NCBI GenBank assembly: GCA_002390165.1
Contig: DGOU01000239.1
Location: forward strand, 386-13,077
DNA from: Lutibacter sp. UBA4458
Lineage (GTDB): Bacteria; Bacteroidota; Bacteroidia; Flavobacteriales; Flavobacteriaceae
Direction: 5' to 3'
DNA length: 12,692 bases
Positions 7,182 through 12,692 of the stretch are shown piece after piece. The translations under genes and the position numbers were made by a program. Position 1 is the stretch's first letter. Each line of letters opens with the position of its first letter. A model generated the notes under the pieces. That model did not search any database. It worked only from the letters and a program-made list of their open reading frames with translations, and was not told the DNA's origin.

Positions 7182-7816
7182 CTAATATTCTCAAACACAT
7201 AACCTTTTTCAGAATAATATTTTAAAACTTCAGGTAAAGCAAATTTTAAATTTTTAGAAGCTTTTTCGCTGTCATGAAAGGTAATAATGCTTCCGCTTTC
7301 TGTATTTTTAATTACGTTATGCAGGCATTGCTTAGAGGAAATAGTGGTGTCAAAATCAGCACTTAAAACATCCCACATAATAATTTTATACCCTTTTTTT
7401 CTTATTTTTTTTGATTGATAAAATTTAATTTTACCGTAAGGAGGTCTAAATAAATTAGTCTTTTTTTTGGTAATTTTTTGGATAGTATTTTCTGCAGCAT
7501 TCACATCGGCCAAGTATTCTTCTGTTTTTGTATGTAGCCCATTAAAATGGTTGTAAGTATGGTTCCCCAGAGAATGACCATTATTAATTATTGAAATAGC
7601 TAAATCAGGATTATTGGCTACATTTTTTCCCAAACAAAAAAAGGTGGCTTTTGCACAATATTTTTCAAGCTCATTTAAAATCCAATTTGTTATTTTTGGT
7701 GTAGGTCCATCATCAAAAGTTAGGTAAATTATTTTTTCTTCTTTTGAAAATTTCCATTTCCAATTATTAAAAATGTGTTTTACTATTTTAGGTGTTTTTA
7801 CTACATACTTTTTCAT
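7178..7816 (-). CDS. Polysaccharide deacetylase, NodB-homology (CE4-type)
   Basis: 212 residues, essentially one NodB domain: a metal-dependent hydrolase that removes N- or O-acetyl groups from carbohydrate. All five motifs are visible: TFDDGP (33-38; Asp35 as base, Asp36 metal ligand), HTYNH (86-90; metal His86 and His90), RPPYG (124-128), MWDVLSAD (147-154) and ITFHDS (178-183; His181). It should therefore be active. No signal peptide or membrane segment is seen, so it may act on a cytoplasmic, possibly lipid-linked, glycan; unrecognised export is the alternative. Its ATG overlaps the TGA of the upstream glycosyltransferase by 4 bases (ATGA), implying translational coupling and a shared process such as making or trimming a surface or protein-linked glycan. 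The exact substrate cannot be told. Confidence 0.92.
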   Translation of the reverse strand: MKKYVVKTPKIVKHIFNNWKWKFSKEEKIIYLTFDDGPTPKITNWILNELEKYCAKATFFCLGKNVANNPDLAISIINNGHSLGNHTYNHFNGLHTKTEEYLADVNAAENTIQKITKKKTNLFRPPYGKIKFYQSKKIRKKGYKIIMWDVLSADFDTTISSKQCLHNVIKNTESGSIITFHDSEKASKNLKFALPEVLKYYSEKGYVFENIS

Positions 7817-10800
7817 TCTGGCCCTTTAATTAAAAAATCATACAATTTTAAGTAGCTAATATATTCTTTTTTAATTGTATTTGCATAATCTACATCGTCA
7901 TACTTTGATGCTGTTTTTACTAATTGATCGTACATTAATAAATTTCGTTCAATTTCATCATAAACAGAGGTTATTTCAGCTTCTGAATATTGGCTGAAAT
8001 AGGTTAAATCTTCTTGAAAAACAGTTTTAAGTTGATTGGTTAATTGACGTGCTTTTTCTTTTTTGTCTAATTTATAATATAATTCTACATATGGAATAAG
8101 CATGCTATAATGTCCAAATTTATGAACAGGCATTTTTTCTAAAGAAATATCTAAAATTTCTTCTGCTTTTTTCATTTTGTTTTCTTTGATTAAAGCTCTA
8201 ACCAAACGCTCCATGTTATTACGATAGGTGACTGCATTTTTTCGGGTTTCAGGATCTAAATAAACATTATCATCAGTAATGCTTCCCCAATCCCAGTCTT
8301 TAACTTTTTTATATAATACATCAGGATCTATTCTTCCCATATCAAAAAAGCTACCTTGATCTGGAGTTTTAATTGGAACTAATTTGTATGCTAAACCATC
8401 TAACTGAAGATAATCTTTCATCCAAATATATTCTTCATCTGCTTGAGCTCCACCAGTAAAATAAATAGATCTTTTCCAATCATTATTTGCTAAAATATCG
8501 AGCATTAAAATTCTGTTTTTAGTCAAAGTGCTTCCAATGTTAATATCGATATAAGGAACAATTAAAGCAGAATCTTTTGCTGCAACAATACCATTTTTTA
8601 AGACTGCTTCTTTATCTACTGGAATTCGTATTTTGTTAGTAGGTAACACTTTATCTGGAATTCCATCGTCGTCTAAATCATAAAAAGTAATTTTATTTTT
8701 ACTTTGAATCCATTTCATAAAATAATCAATATCTACTACAGAATCTTTATATTTAGGAAAAAGTTCTTCAAAATAATACGCTACATCTAAAGTTCCCCAT
8801 TTATAATCACTATGTTTTAATTGTGATGGAATTGGGTCTGCTTTATAGGTTTTGCGTTTCATTTGATCTATATACCAATCGGTTTGAAATAAACTTGTAT
8901 TTATAGTTTTAATATCGGTTCTATAATTTTCAGCTTCTTGCATATACCAAAGTGGGAATGTATCATTGTCACCAATGGTGAATAGAATAGCATCTTTATC
9001 GCACGAATCTAAATATGCTTTTGCATTTAAGCGAGCGGTATATCTATTAGATCGGTTATGGTCATTCCAGTTTTGAGAAGCCATAATGGTTGGCACGGCT
9101 AATAAGGTAATTATTGTAGTAGCAATTGCCACAGAATTTTTGTTGGCGTATGTTTTTAATTTTTCATAAATGGCTAAAACGCCAAAGCCAATCCAAATAG
9201 CAAAAATGTAAAAAGAGCCAACTACGGCGTAATCCCTTTCACGAGGTTCAAAAGGTTTTGGATTGGTGTAAAAAATAATTGCTAATCCTGTAAATAGGAA
9301 AAAGAGTAATAAGGTGTAAAAATCGTTTTTGTTTTTGTTGAGTTGAAAAAATAATCCAATAAAACCTAAAATAAAAGGAAGAAAATAATAGGTGTTTCTA
9401 CCTTTATTATTTTTTACATCGGTTGGTAAATTAGATTGCGGACCTAAATGCCATTCATCAATAAATTTTATACCACTTAGCCAATTGCCATTTAAATTAT
9501 CTAACTGTCCTTGAACATCATTTTGTCTTCCAACAAAATTCCACATAAAATAGCGAGCGTACATATAACCAAATTGAAAATCGAACATAAATTTTAGATT
9601 TTCTAAAAAAGTTGGTCTTCGTTTACTTTTTTGAGGAATACCAGCAATGGCTTTATAGTTTTTAATTACAGAACCATCGGTACTAACCATTCTAGGGATA
9701 AATCCTTTTTGAGCACTACTCCAATTAGGTAATGCATTTTTGTAATGATTTACAATAACGTATTTCCCAATTTTTTCATTTTTTTCATATTTTGGTTTGT
9801 CGTTTTTTGTAGGGTTATCTTGATCTGTTTCTCTATTATAGATTAAAGAATAATACGTGTCATAAAAAACATTAGCATCTCCGTACTGTTCTCTATTATA
9901 GTAAGCAAGCAACTCTCTGGCGCTTGACGGGTCGTTTTCATTTATAGTAGTATCTGCATTGGCACGTATTGGTAGCATTAACCATGTTGAAAAACCCATC
10001 ATAATAAAAAGAATTGAAAGGATTAAGGTGTTTGCGCCAACTAAATTCTTTTTATGCGTGTGTTTTAAACCAAAATAGAAAGCAGCTACCAAAATAATCA
10101 TGGCAATTATACTACCAGAGTTAAAAGGAAGCCCAATAGAATTCACAAAAAATAATTCTAAACCACTAAAATATTTTAATGTAAACGGGAAAAGCATTTT
10201 AAAAACAAATACGAGTACTAAAATTGCTGCCAAATTTGCAATAACAAATTGCTTTAGATCTAAGTTTTTATATTTTTTAAAGATGTATAAAAATACAATA
10301 GAAGGAATTACTAATAACGATAATATATGAACTCCAAAAGATAAGCCAACAATAAAACTTATTAGTAAAAGCCATCTGTTTCCTTGTGGTTTGTATAAAT
10401 CCGCTTCCCAACGTAAGCCAAGCCAAAAAAGTAATGCCATTAAAAAAGAGGACATTGCATATACTTCACCTTCCACCGCGCTAAACCAAAAACTATCGGT
10501 AAAAGTGTAGGTTAAAGCACCAACTAAACCACTTCCTAAAATGGCAATTCCAGTACTTTTTAGTAAAACTTCTTTTTTAGGAACAAGTCTTTTTGCTAAA
10601 GCAGTTATTGTCCAAAACATAAATAAAATGGTTAAAGCGCTTGATAAAGCCGACATTAAATTCACCATTTTAGCTAATTCTGTAGCTTCTGAAGTAAACA
10701 TTGCAAAAAATGCACCTAACATTTGAAATAGTGGTGCTCCTGGTGGATGCCCAACTTCTAATTTAACAGCTGTTGGAATATATTCACCGCAATCCCAATA

Positions 10801-10902
10801 ACTAACCGTTGGTTCTATAGTTGATGCGTAAGTAAAAAGAGCAATTGCAAAAGCAAACCAACCAACAATGTTGTTCCACTTCTTAAAGTTGAATGAATTC
10901 AT
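7813..10902 (-). CDS. GT117/DUF2723 family membrane glycosyltransferase (TMEM260-like)
   Basis: 1029 residues. The N-terminal half is a polytopic GT-C-like membrane domain with hydrophobic segments at about 11-28, 55-70, 80-102, 115-134, 148-163, 177-207, 218-240, 263-279 and 290-311. After a large loop (about 312-503), more follow at 504-520, 528-546, 560-579 and 590-606. Family signatures seen: YWDCGEY (acidic D37/E40 in the first external loop, as GT-C catalytic Asp), VGHPPGAPLF (50-59), SAVEGEVYAMSS, LMLPIRANADTTINENDPSS, PFEPRERDYAVVGS (550-563) and FTIGDNDTFPLWYMQEAENY. The C-terminal ~400 residues are soluble and end in a helical, TPR-like stretch. The human relative TMEM260 is a protein O-mannosyltransferase. 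Inference: a lipid-linked sugar is transferred to proteins or glycans outside the inner membrane. It is first gene of a two-gene unit, overlapping the downstream deacetylase start by 4 bases. Confidence 0.88.
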   Translation of the reverse strand: MNSFNFKKWNNIVGWFAFAIALFTYASTIEPTVSYWDCGEYIPTAVKLEVGHPPGAPLFQMLGAFFAMFTSEATELAKMVNLMSALSSALTILFMFWTITALAKRLVPKKEVLLKSTGIAILGSGLVGALTYTFTDSFWFSAVEGEVYAMSSFLMALLFWLGLRWEADLYKPQGNRWLLLISFIVGLSFGVHILSLLVIPSIVFLYIFKKYKNLDLKQFVIANLAAILVLVFVFKMLFPFTLKYFSGLELFFVNSIGLPFNSGSIIAMIILVAAFYFGLKHTHKKNLVGANTLILSILFIMMGFSTWLMLPIRANADTTINENDPSSARELLAYYNREQYGDANVFYDTYYSLIYNRETDQDNPTKNDKPKYEKNEKIGKYVIVNHYKNALPNWSSAQKGFIPRMVSTDGSVIKNYKAIAGIPQKSKRRPTFLENLKFMFDFQFGYMYARYFMWNFVGRQNDVQGQLDNLNGNWLSGIKFIDEWHLGPQSNLPTDVKNNKGRNTYYFLPFILGFIGLFFQLNKNKNDFYTLLLFFLFTGLAIIFYTNPKPFEPRERDYAVVGSFYIFAIWIGFGVLAIYEKLKTYANKNSVAIATTIITLLAVPTIMASQNWNDHNRSNRYTARLNAKAYLDSCDKDAILFTIGDNDTFPLWYMQEAENYRTDIKTINTSLFQTDWYIDQMKRKTYKADPIPSQLKHSDYKWGTLDVAYYFEELFPKYKDSVVDIDYFMKWIQSKNKITFYDLDDDGIPDKVLPTNKIRIPVDKEAVLKNGIVAAKDSALIVPYIDINIGSTLTKNRILMLDILANNDWKRSIYFTGGAQADEEYIWMKDYLQLDGLAYKLVPIKTPDQGSFFDMGRIDPDVLYKKVKDWDWGSITDDNVYLDPETRKNAVTYRNNMERLVRALIKENKMKKAEEILDISLEKMPVHKFGHYSMLIPYVELYYKLDKKEKARQLTNQLKTVFQEDLTYFSQYSEAEITSVYDEIERNLLMYDQLVKTASKYDDVDYANTIKKEYISYLKLYDFLIKGPE

Positions 10903-10930
10903 TTATAATTTTTTATTGTGGCGAATTTAA

Positions 10931-10938
10931 CAAAATTA
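10931..10938 (-). promoter_or_regulatory. Bacteroidota -7 promoter element for the GT117-deacetylase unit
   Basis: Read on the minus strand this is TAATTTTG, a match to TAnnTTTG, 28 bases before the ATG whose first base is 10902. The -33 TTG is absent at the ideal spacing, so it is a moderate candidate. Confidence 0.5.
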
Positions 10939-11022
10939 AACTTAAATAATTAAAAGGTAGCCTATTTGAAGTCTTAATAAAATATTAAAATGTAGGTTTT
11001 TCAAAAAAAACAAAAAATTTAT

Positions 11023-11052
11023 TTGCTGAATTAAAACTTTGCATTAAATTTG
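11023..11052 (+). promoter_or_regulatory. Full Bacteroidota promoter (TTG-N19-TAnnTTTG) of tRNA-Gln
   Basis: TTG at 11023-11025, then exactly 19 bases, then TAAATTTG at 11045-11052. Both boxes match the Bacteroidota housekeeping sigma consensus. The mature tRNA begins 13 bases further on, allowing a short 5' leader for RNase P. This is the best promoter in the window and a strong taxonomic marker. Confidence 0.85.
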
Positions 11053-11064
11053 CAACCTGAAAAA

Positions 11065-11135
11065 TGACCCATGGTGTAATGGTAGCACTCCGGTTTTTGG
11101 TATCGTCAGTCAAGGTTCGAATCCTTGTGGGTCAA
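11065..11135 (+). tRNA. tRNA-Gln, anticodon TTG
   Basis: 71-nt cloverleaf. The acceptor stem is 7 perfect pairs, TGACCCA (11065-11071) with TGGGTCA (11128-11134), with discriminator A at 11135; the weak U1-A72 pair is typical of tRNA-Gln. The D stem is GTGT/GCAC with an AATGGTA loop. The anticodon arm is CCGGT / TTTTGGT / ATCGT with anticodon TTG at 11097-11099; it has a C27-U43 mismatch and a G30-U40 wobble. The variable region is 4 nt (CAGT). The T arm is CAAGG TTCGAAT CCTTG, fully paired. CCA is not encoded and must be added enzymatically. It is a single gene with its own promoter and terminator. It decodes CAA, and CAG by wobble. Confidence 0.95.
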
Positions 11136-11136
11136 C

Positions 11137-11167
11137 AAAAAGCTTCAATTTATTGAAGCTTTTTTTA
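11137..11167. terminator. Bidirectional intrinsic terminator between tRNA-Gln and the stress-protein gene
   Basis: A5-GCTTCAAT (11137-11149), a TT loop (11150-11151), and ATTGAAGC-T7 (11152-11166): a stem of up to 13 pairs. Read on the plus strand it ends the tRNA transcript with a T-run. Read on the minus strand, the same hairpin followed by TTTTT ends the universal stress protein transcript, whose stop codon (11165-11167) lies inside it. Confidence 0.9.
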
Positions 11168-11995
11168 TACTTTAAAAGTAAGAACTGGTAATTCTGCATG
11201 GTTAGATAAATCTTTACCAATACTGCCAGTAAATAAATAAGATAATCCTTTTCTTCCTGTTGTATTAATAAGTATTATGTCTGCATCTATAACGCTTGAA
11301 AAATTAATGATACCAGCCTCAACAGAAACATCATTATAAATATTTAAAGTGTAATCTCCAAGGTCAAAGTTGTTTATAAAATTTCTAATAGCGTCACTTG
11401 ATTCTCTAGTAGTTTCAAAATTATTAATAGTATTAATTTTCAATAAATGAATTCTAGCATTAAAAAGAGAAGCAAAATTTAATATTTTTTGAAAAGAGAC
11501 TTTGTTTTTTTTCTCAAAATTAGAGGCAAAAACAATATTCTCAATTTTAAAATGATCTATTTCATTTTTAATAACTAAAACAGGTATTTTAGAGTTTCGT
11601 ACTACTTTTTCAGTGTTAGAACCTACCAGCATTTCTTCTAATCCAGAAGTTCCTTTGGATCCCATAACAATTAAATCTACTTTTTTCTTTTTACTTTCCT
11701 CAATTATTCCATCAAAAGCTTTATGAAATTGAACAGAATCTTCAACTTCTAATCCTTTTAAAAACGGTAATTTTTTGAATTCTTCAAATTTTTCATGCGC
11801 TCTTTTTAAAAATAGCAAAGCAGTTGGCGTATTGCTTGATGAGCCATAACTAGAAGGATCAATAACCCCTGTAGGTAATTCAAGCATATGAAGTAAATAA
11901 ATTTTTGCATTAGAGATTTTTGCTATATCAGTTGCAGCTTTTGCAGCATGTTTTGCTTGCTCAGAGAAATCAACAGGGACTAAAATACTTTTCAT
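11165..11995 (-). CDS. Universal stress protein with two Usp domains
   Basis: 276 residues, the usual length for a tandem UspA protein, cytoplasmic. Domain 1 (about 1-145) begins MKSILVPVDFSEQAKHA and has the ATP-binding signature G-x2-G-x9-G-S as GSKGTSGLEEMLVGS (112-126), then IPVLVIKN. Domain 2 (about 150-276) begins NIVFASNFEKKNKVSFQKIL and carries the matching stretch NTTGRKGLSYLFTGS (244-258), where the first glycine is Asn244; it ends LPVLTFKV. Nucleotide binding is thus expected in domain 1 and doubtful in domain 2. Family members help cells survive stress and starvation; no specific target can be given. The gene converges on tRNA-Gln and shares its terminator. The start is fixed by the standard N-terminal strand. 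No clear promoter: the best upstream match, minus-strand TATTTTTA (12026-12033), lacks the final G. Confidence 0.93.
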   Translation of the reverse strand: MKSILVPVDFSEQAKHAAKAATDIAKISNAKIYLLHMLELPTGVIDPSSYGSSSNTPTALLFLKRAHEKFEEFKKLPFLKGLEVEDSVQFHKAFDGIIEESKKKKVDLIVMGSKGTSGLEEMLVGSNTEKVVRNSKIPVLVIKNEIDHFKIENIVFASNFEKKNKVSFQKILNFASLFNARIHLLKINTINNFETTRESSDAIRNFINNFDLGDYTLNIYNDVSVEAGIINFSSVIDADIILINTTGRKGLSYLFTGSIGKDLSNHAELPVLTFKV

Positions 11996-12086
11996 AAAAT
12001 TGTAGTTAGGTTATTGCATACATGGTAAAAATAGCAATTTTAAATTAAAAAGAAGAATGATTTTTTATCAATTAAAAAAATGTTAC

Positions 12087-12094
12087 TATATTTG
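12087..12094 (+). promoter_or_regulatory. Bacteroidota -7 promoter element for rimP-nusA
   Basis: TATATTTG matches TAnnTTTG. Transcription would begin near 12099, giving a leader of about 60 nt before the rimP ATG at 12160, long enough to contain the whole hairpin at 12120-12149. Confidence 0.65.
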
Positions 12095-12119
12095 CACCAA
12101 ATTAAAGAAACTAAAGTGG

Positions 12120-12149
12120 AAAGGAGGGGACGGTAAGTCCCCTCTTTTT
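12120..12149 (+). promoter_or_regulatory. rimP leader hairpin with U-tract, attenuator-like
   Basis: GAGGGGAC (12124-12131), a GGTAA loop, and GTCCCCTC (12137-12144) form 8 perfect, mostly G-C pairs, extended downward by a G-U and several A-U pairs to about 12120/12148. The 3' arm runs straight into TTTTT (12145-12149). The shape is that of an intrinsic terminator, yet it lies between the promoter and the start codon of rimP, 10 bases before the ATG. It could attenuate the rimP-nusA operon, act as an mRNA 5' stabiliser, or end a ~50-nt RNA. The AGGAGG inside the stem is 32 bases from the ATG and base-paired, so it is not a usable Shine-Dalgarno site as drawn. Confidence 0.75.
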
Positions 12150-12159
12150 ATAGAGAAAA

Positions 12160-12624
12160 ATGGATAAAGAGAAGATTAAAAACTTAGTTTACAATGCAAT
12201 TGAAGAAAATTTAGATTTGTTTTTAATTGAGTTGAAATTTTTGTCAGAGAATAAAATTTTAGTTGAAGTGGATGGGGATAAAGGAATTTCTTTAAAAGAA
12301 TGTGTTAGAATCAGTAGAGCGGTTGAACATAATTTAGATAGAGAAGAAGAAGATTTTTCATTAGAAGTAACCTCACCAGATATTGCCAAACCATTAATAG
12401 TTAAAAGACAATATCAAAAAAATATTAATCGTACCTTACAAGTTAAATTAATAGATAATTTAAAAATTGAAGGGGTTCTGAAAAATGTAGAAGAAGATTC
12501 CATTTTTTTAGAATGGAAAGCTAGAGAGCCTAAGCCTATTGGAAAAGGAAAAATAACCGTAGTAAAAAATAAAACAATACCTTTTAAAGATATTTTAGAA
12601 GCAAAAGTGAAATTATTATTTTAA
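12160..12624 (+). CDS. rimP: Ribosome maturation factor RimP
   Basis: 154 residues, the normal RimP length; helps mature the 30S ribosomal subunit in the cytoplasm. The N-terminal alpha/beta domain (about 1-80) shows FLIELKFLSENKILVEVDGD, then ISLKECVRISRAVEHNLD, then the family hallmark LEVTSPDIAKPL (68-79, corresponding to the usual V-SPG-x2-RPL). The C-terminal Sm-like domain (about 82-154) shows LQVKLIDNLKIEGVLKNVEE ... IPFKDILEAKVKL. Identity is reinforced by nusA starting 13 bases after the stop, the conserved rimP-nusA-infB order. The start is preceded by an A-rich stretch (GAGAAAA) and the leader hairpin; no usable Shine-Dalgarno is seen, as is usual in Bacteroidota. Confidence 0.95.
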   Translation: MDKEKIKNLVYNAIEENLDLFLIELKFLSENKILVEVDGDKGISLKECVRISRAVEHNLDREEEDFSLEVTSPDIAKPLIVKRQYQKNINRTLQVKLIDNLKIEGVLKNVEEDSIFLEWKAREPKPIGKGKITVVKNKTIPFKDILEAKVKLLF

Positions 12625-12636
12625 TAAAGTGAATGC

Positions 12637-12692
12637 ATGGAAAATTTAGCATTAATTGAATCATTTTCAGAATTTAAAGGAGATAAAAATAT
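12637..12692 (+). CDS. nusA: Transcription factor NusA, first 18 codons (partial)
   Basis: Only MENLALIESFSEFKGDKN is in the window, but it is open to the edge and matches the start of Bacteroidota NusA proteins (typically MENIALIDSFSEFK). NusA modulates RNA polymerase pausing, termination and antitermination. It follows rimP by 13 bases on the same strand, as in the standard operon. An ATG at 12633 in another frame hits a stop after 8 codons and was discarded. Confidence 0.88.
   Translation, partial: MENLALIESFSEFKGDKN

Noticed and set aside
10100..10726. Two plus-strand ORFs (76 and 61 codons)
   Set aside because: Antisense to conserved membrane segments of the GT117 gene.
12122..12127. 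AGGAGG as the Shine-Dalgarno site of rimP
   Set aside because: It is 32 bases from the ATG and buried in a stable stem; Bacteroidota seldom rely on such sites.
12189..12389. Minus-strand 66-codon ORF
   Set aside because: Antisense shadow of rimP.
1..12692. Mobile element, CRISPR or defence island
   Set aside because: No transposase, integrase, direct-repeat array or toxin/nuclease cassette was seen; the gene content is mainly core plus one secreted-protein pair.

Overview
The window looks like a chromosomal segment of a low-GC Bacteroidota bacterium, most likely a marine-type member of the Flavobacteriia. The grounds are: AT-rich coding sequence; Bacteroidota-type promoters (TAnnTTTG, in one case with TTG exactly 19 nt upstream) instead of sigma70 boxes; a type IX secretion (T9SS) C-terminal sorting region; a flavobacterial 'QVGIGT..P..SA.LDV' secreted protein; a GT117/DUF2723 membrane protein; and A-rich leaders without Shine-Dalgarno sites. 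Most of it is ordinary core genome. I see no transposase, integrase, CRISPR array or recognisable defence system.

Layout: (1) 1-2237, minus strand: the first 745 codons of DNA polymerase I (polA), running off the left edge. (2) 2363-5527, plus strand: a two-gene unit of exported proteins, a T9SS-sorted surface protein followed 12 bases later by a VGIGT-type protein whose C-terminal half resembles phage structural proteins. (3) 5600-6808, plus: a membrane-anchored YkuE-like metallophosphoesterase. (4) 6885-7181, plus: a small thioredoxin-fold protein with no cysteines. (5) 7178-10902, minus: a translationally coupled pair, a large GT-C type glycosyltransferase (DUF2723/GT117, TMEM260-like) followed by a NodB-type polysaccharide deacetylase; this unit converges on gene 4 with overlapping stop codons. 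(6) 11065-11135, plus: tRNA-Gln(TTG) with a textbook promoter and a hairpin terminator shared with the converging gene. (7) 11165-11995, minus: a tandem-domain universal stress protein. (8) 12160-12692, plus: rimP and the first codons of nusA, preceded by a strong GC-rich hairpin with a U-tract that sits between promoter and start codon.

The most notable observations are: the DNA polymerase I has kept its 5'-nuclease and polymerase motif A residues but lost three of the four metal-binding carboxylates of its 3'-5' proofreading site; the second secreted protein appears to be a chimera of a flavobacterial surface N-terminus and a phage-like C-terminal domain; the rimP leader carries an attenuator-like hairpin; the metallophosphoesterase has an internal Tat-like RR motif after its membrane segments; and the thioredoxin-like protein has glutamates in place of both active-site cysteines.

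There is no gene-free stretch over 300 bases; the largest gaps are 10903-11064 and 11996-12159, and both hold promoter elements.
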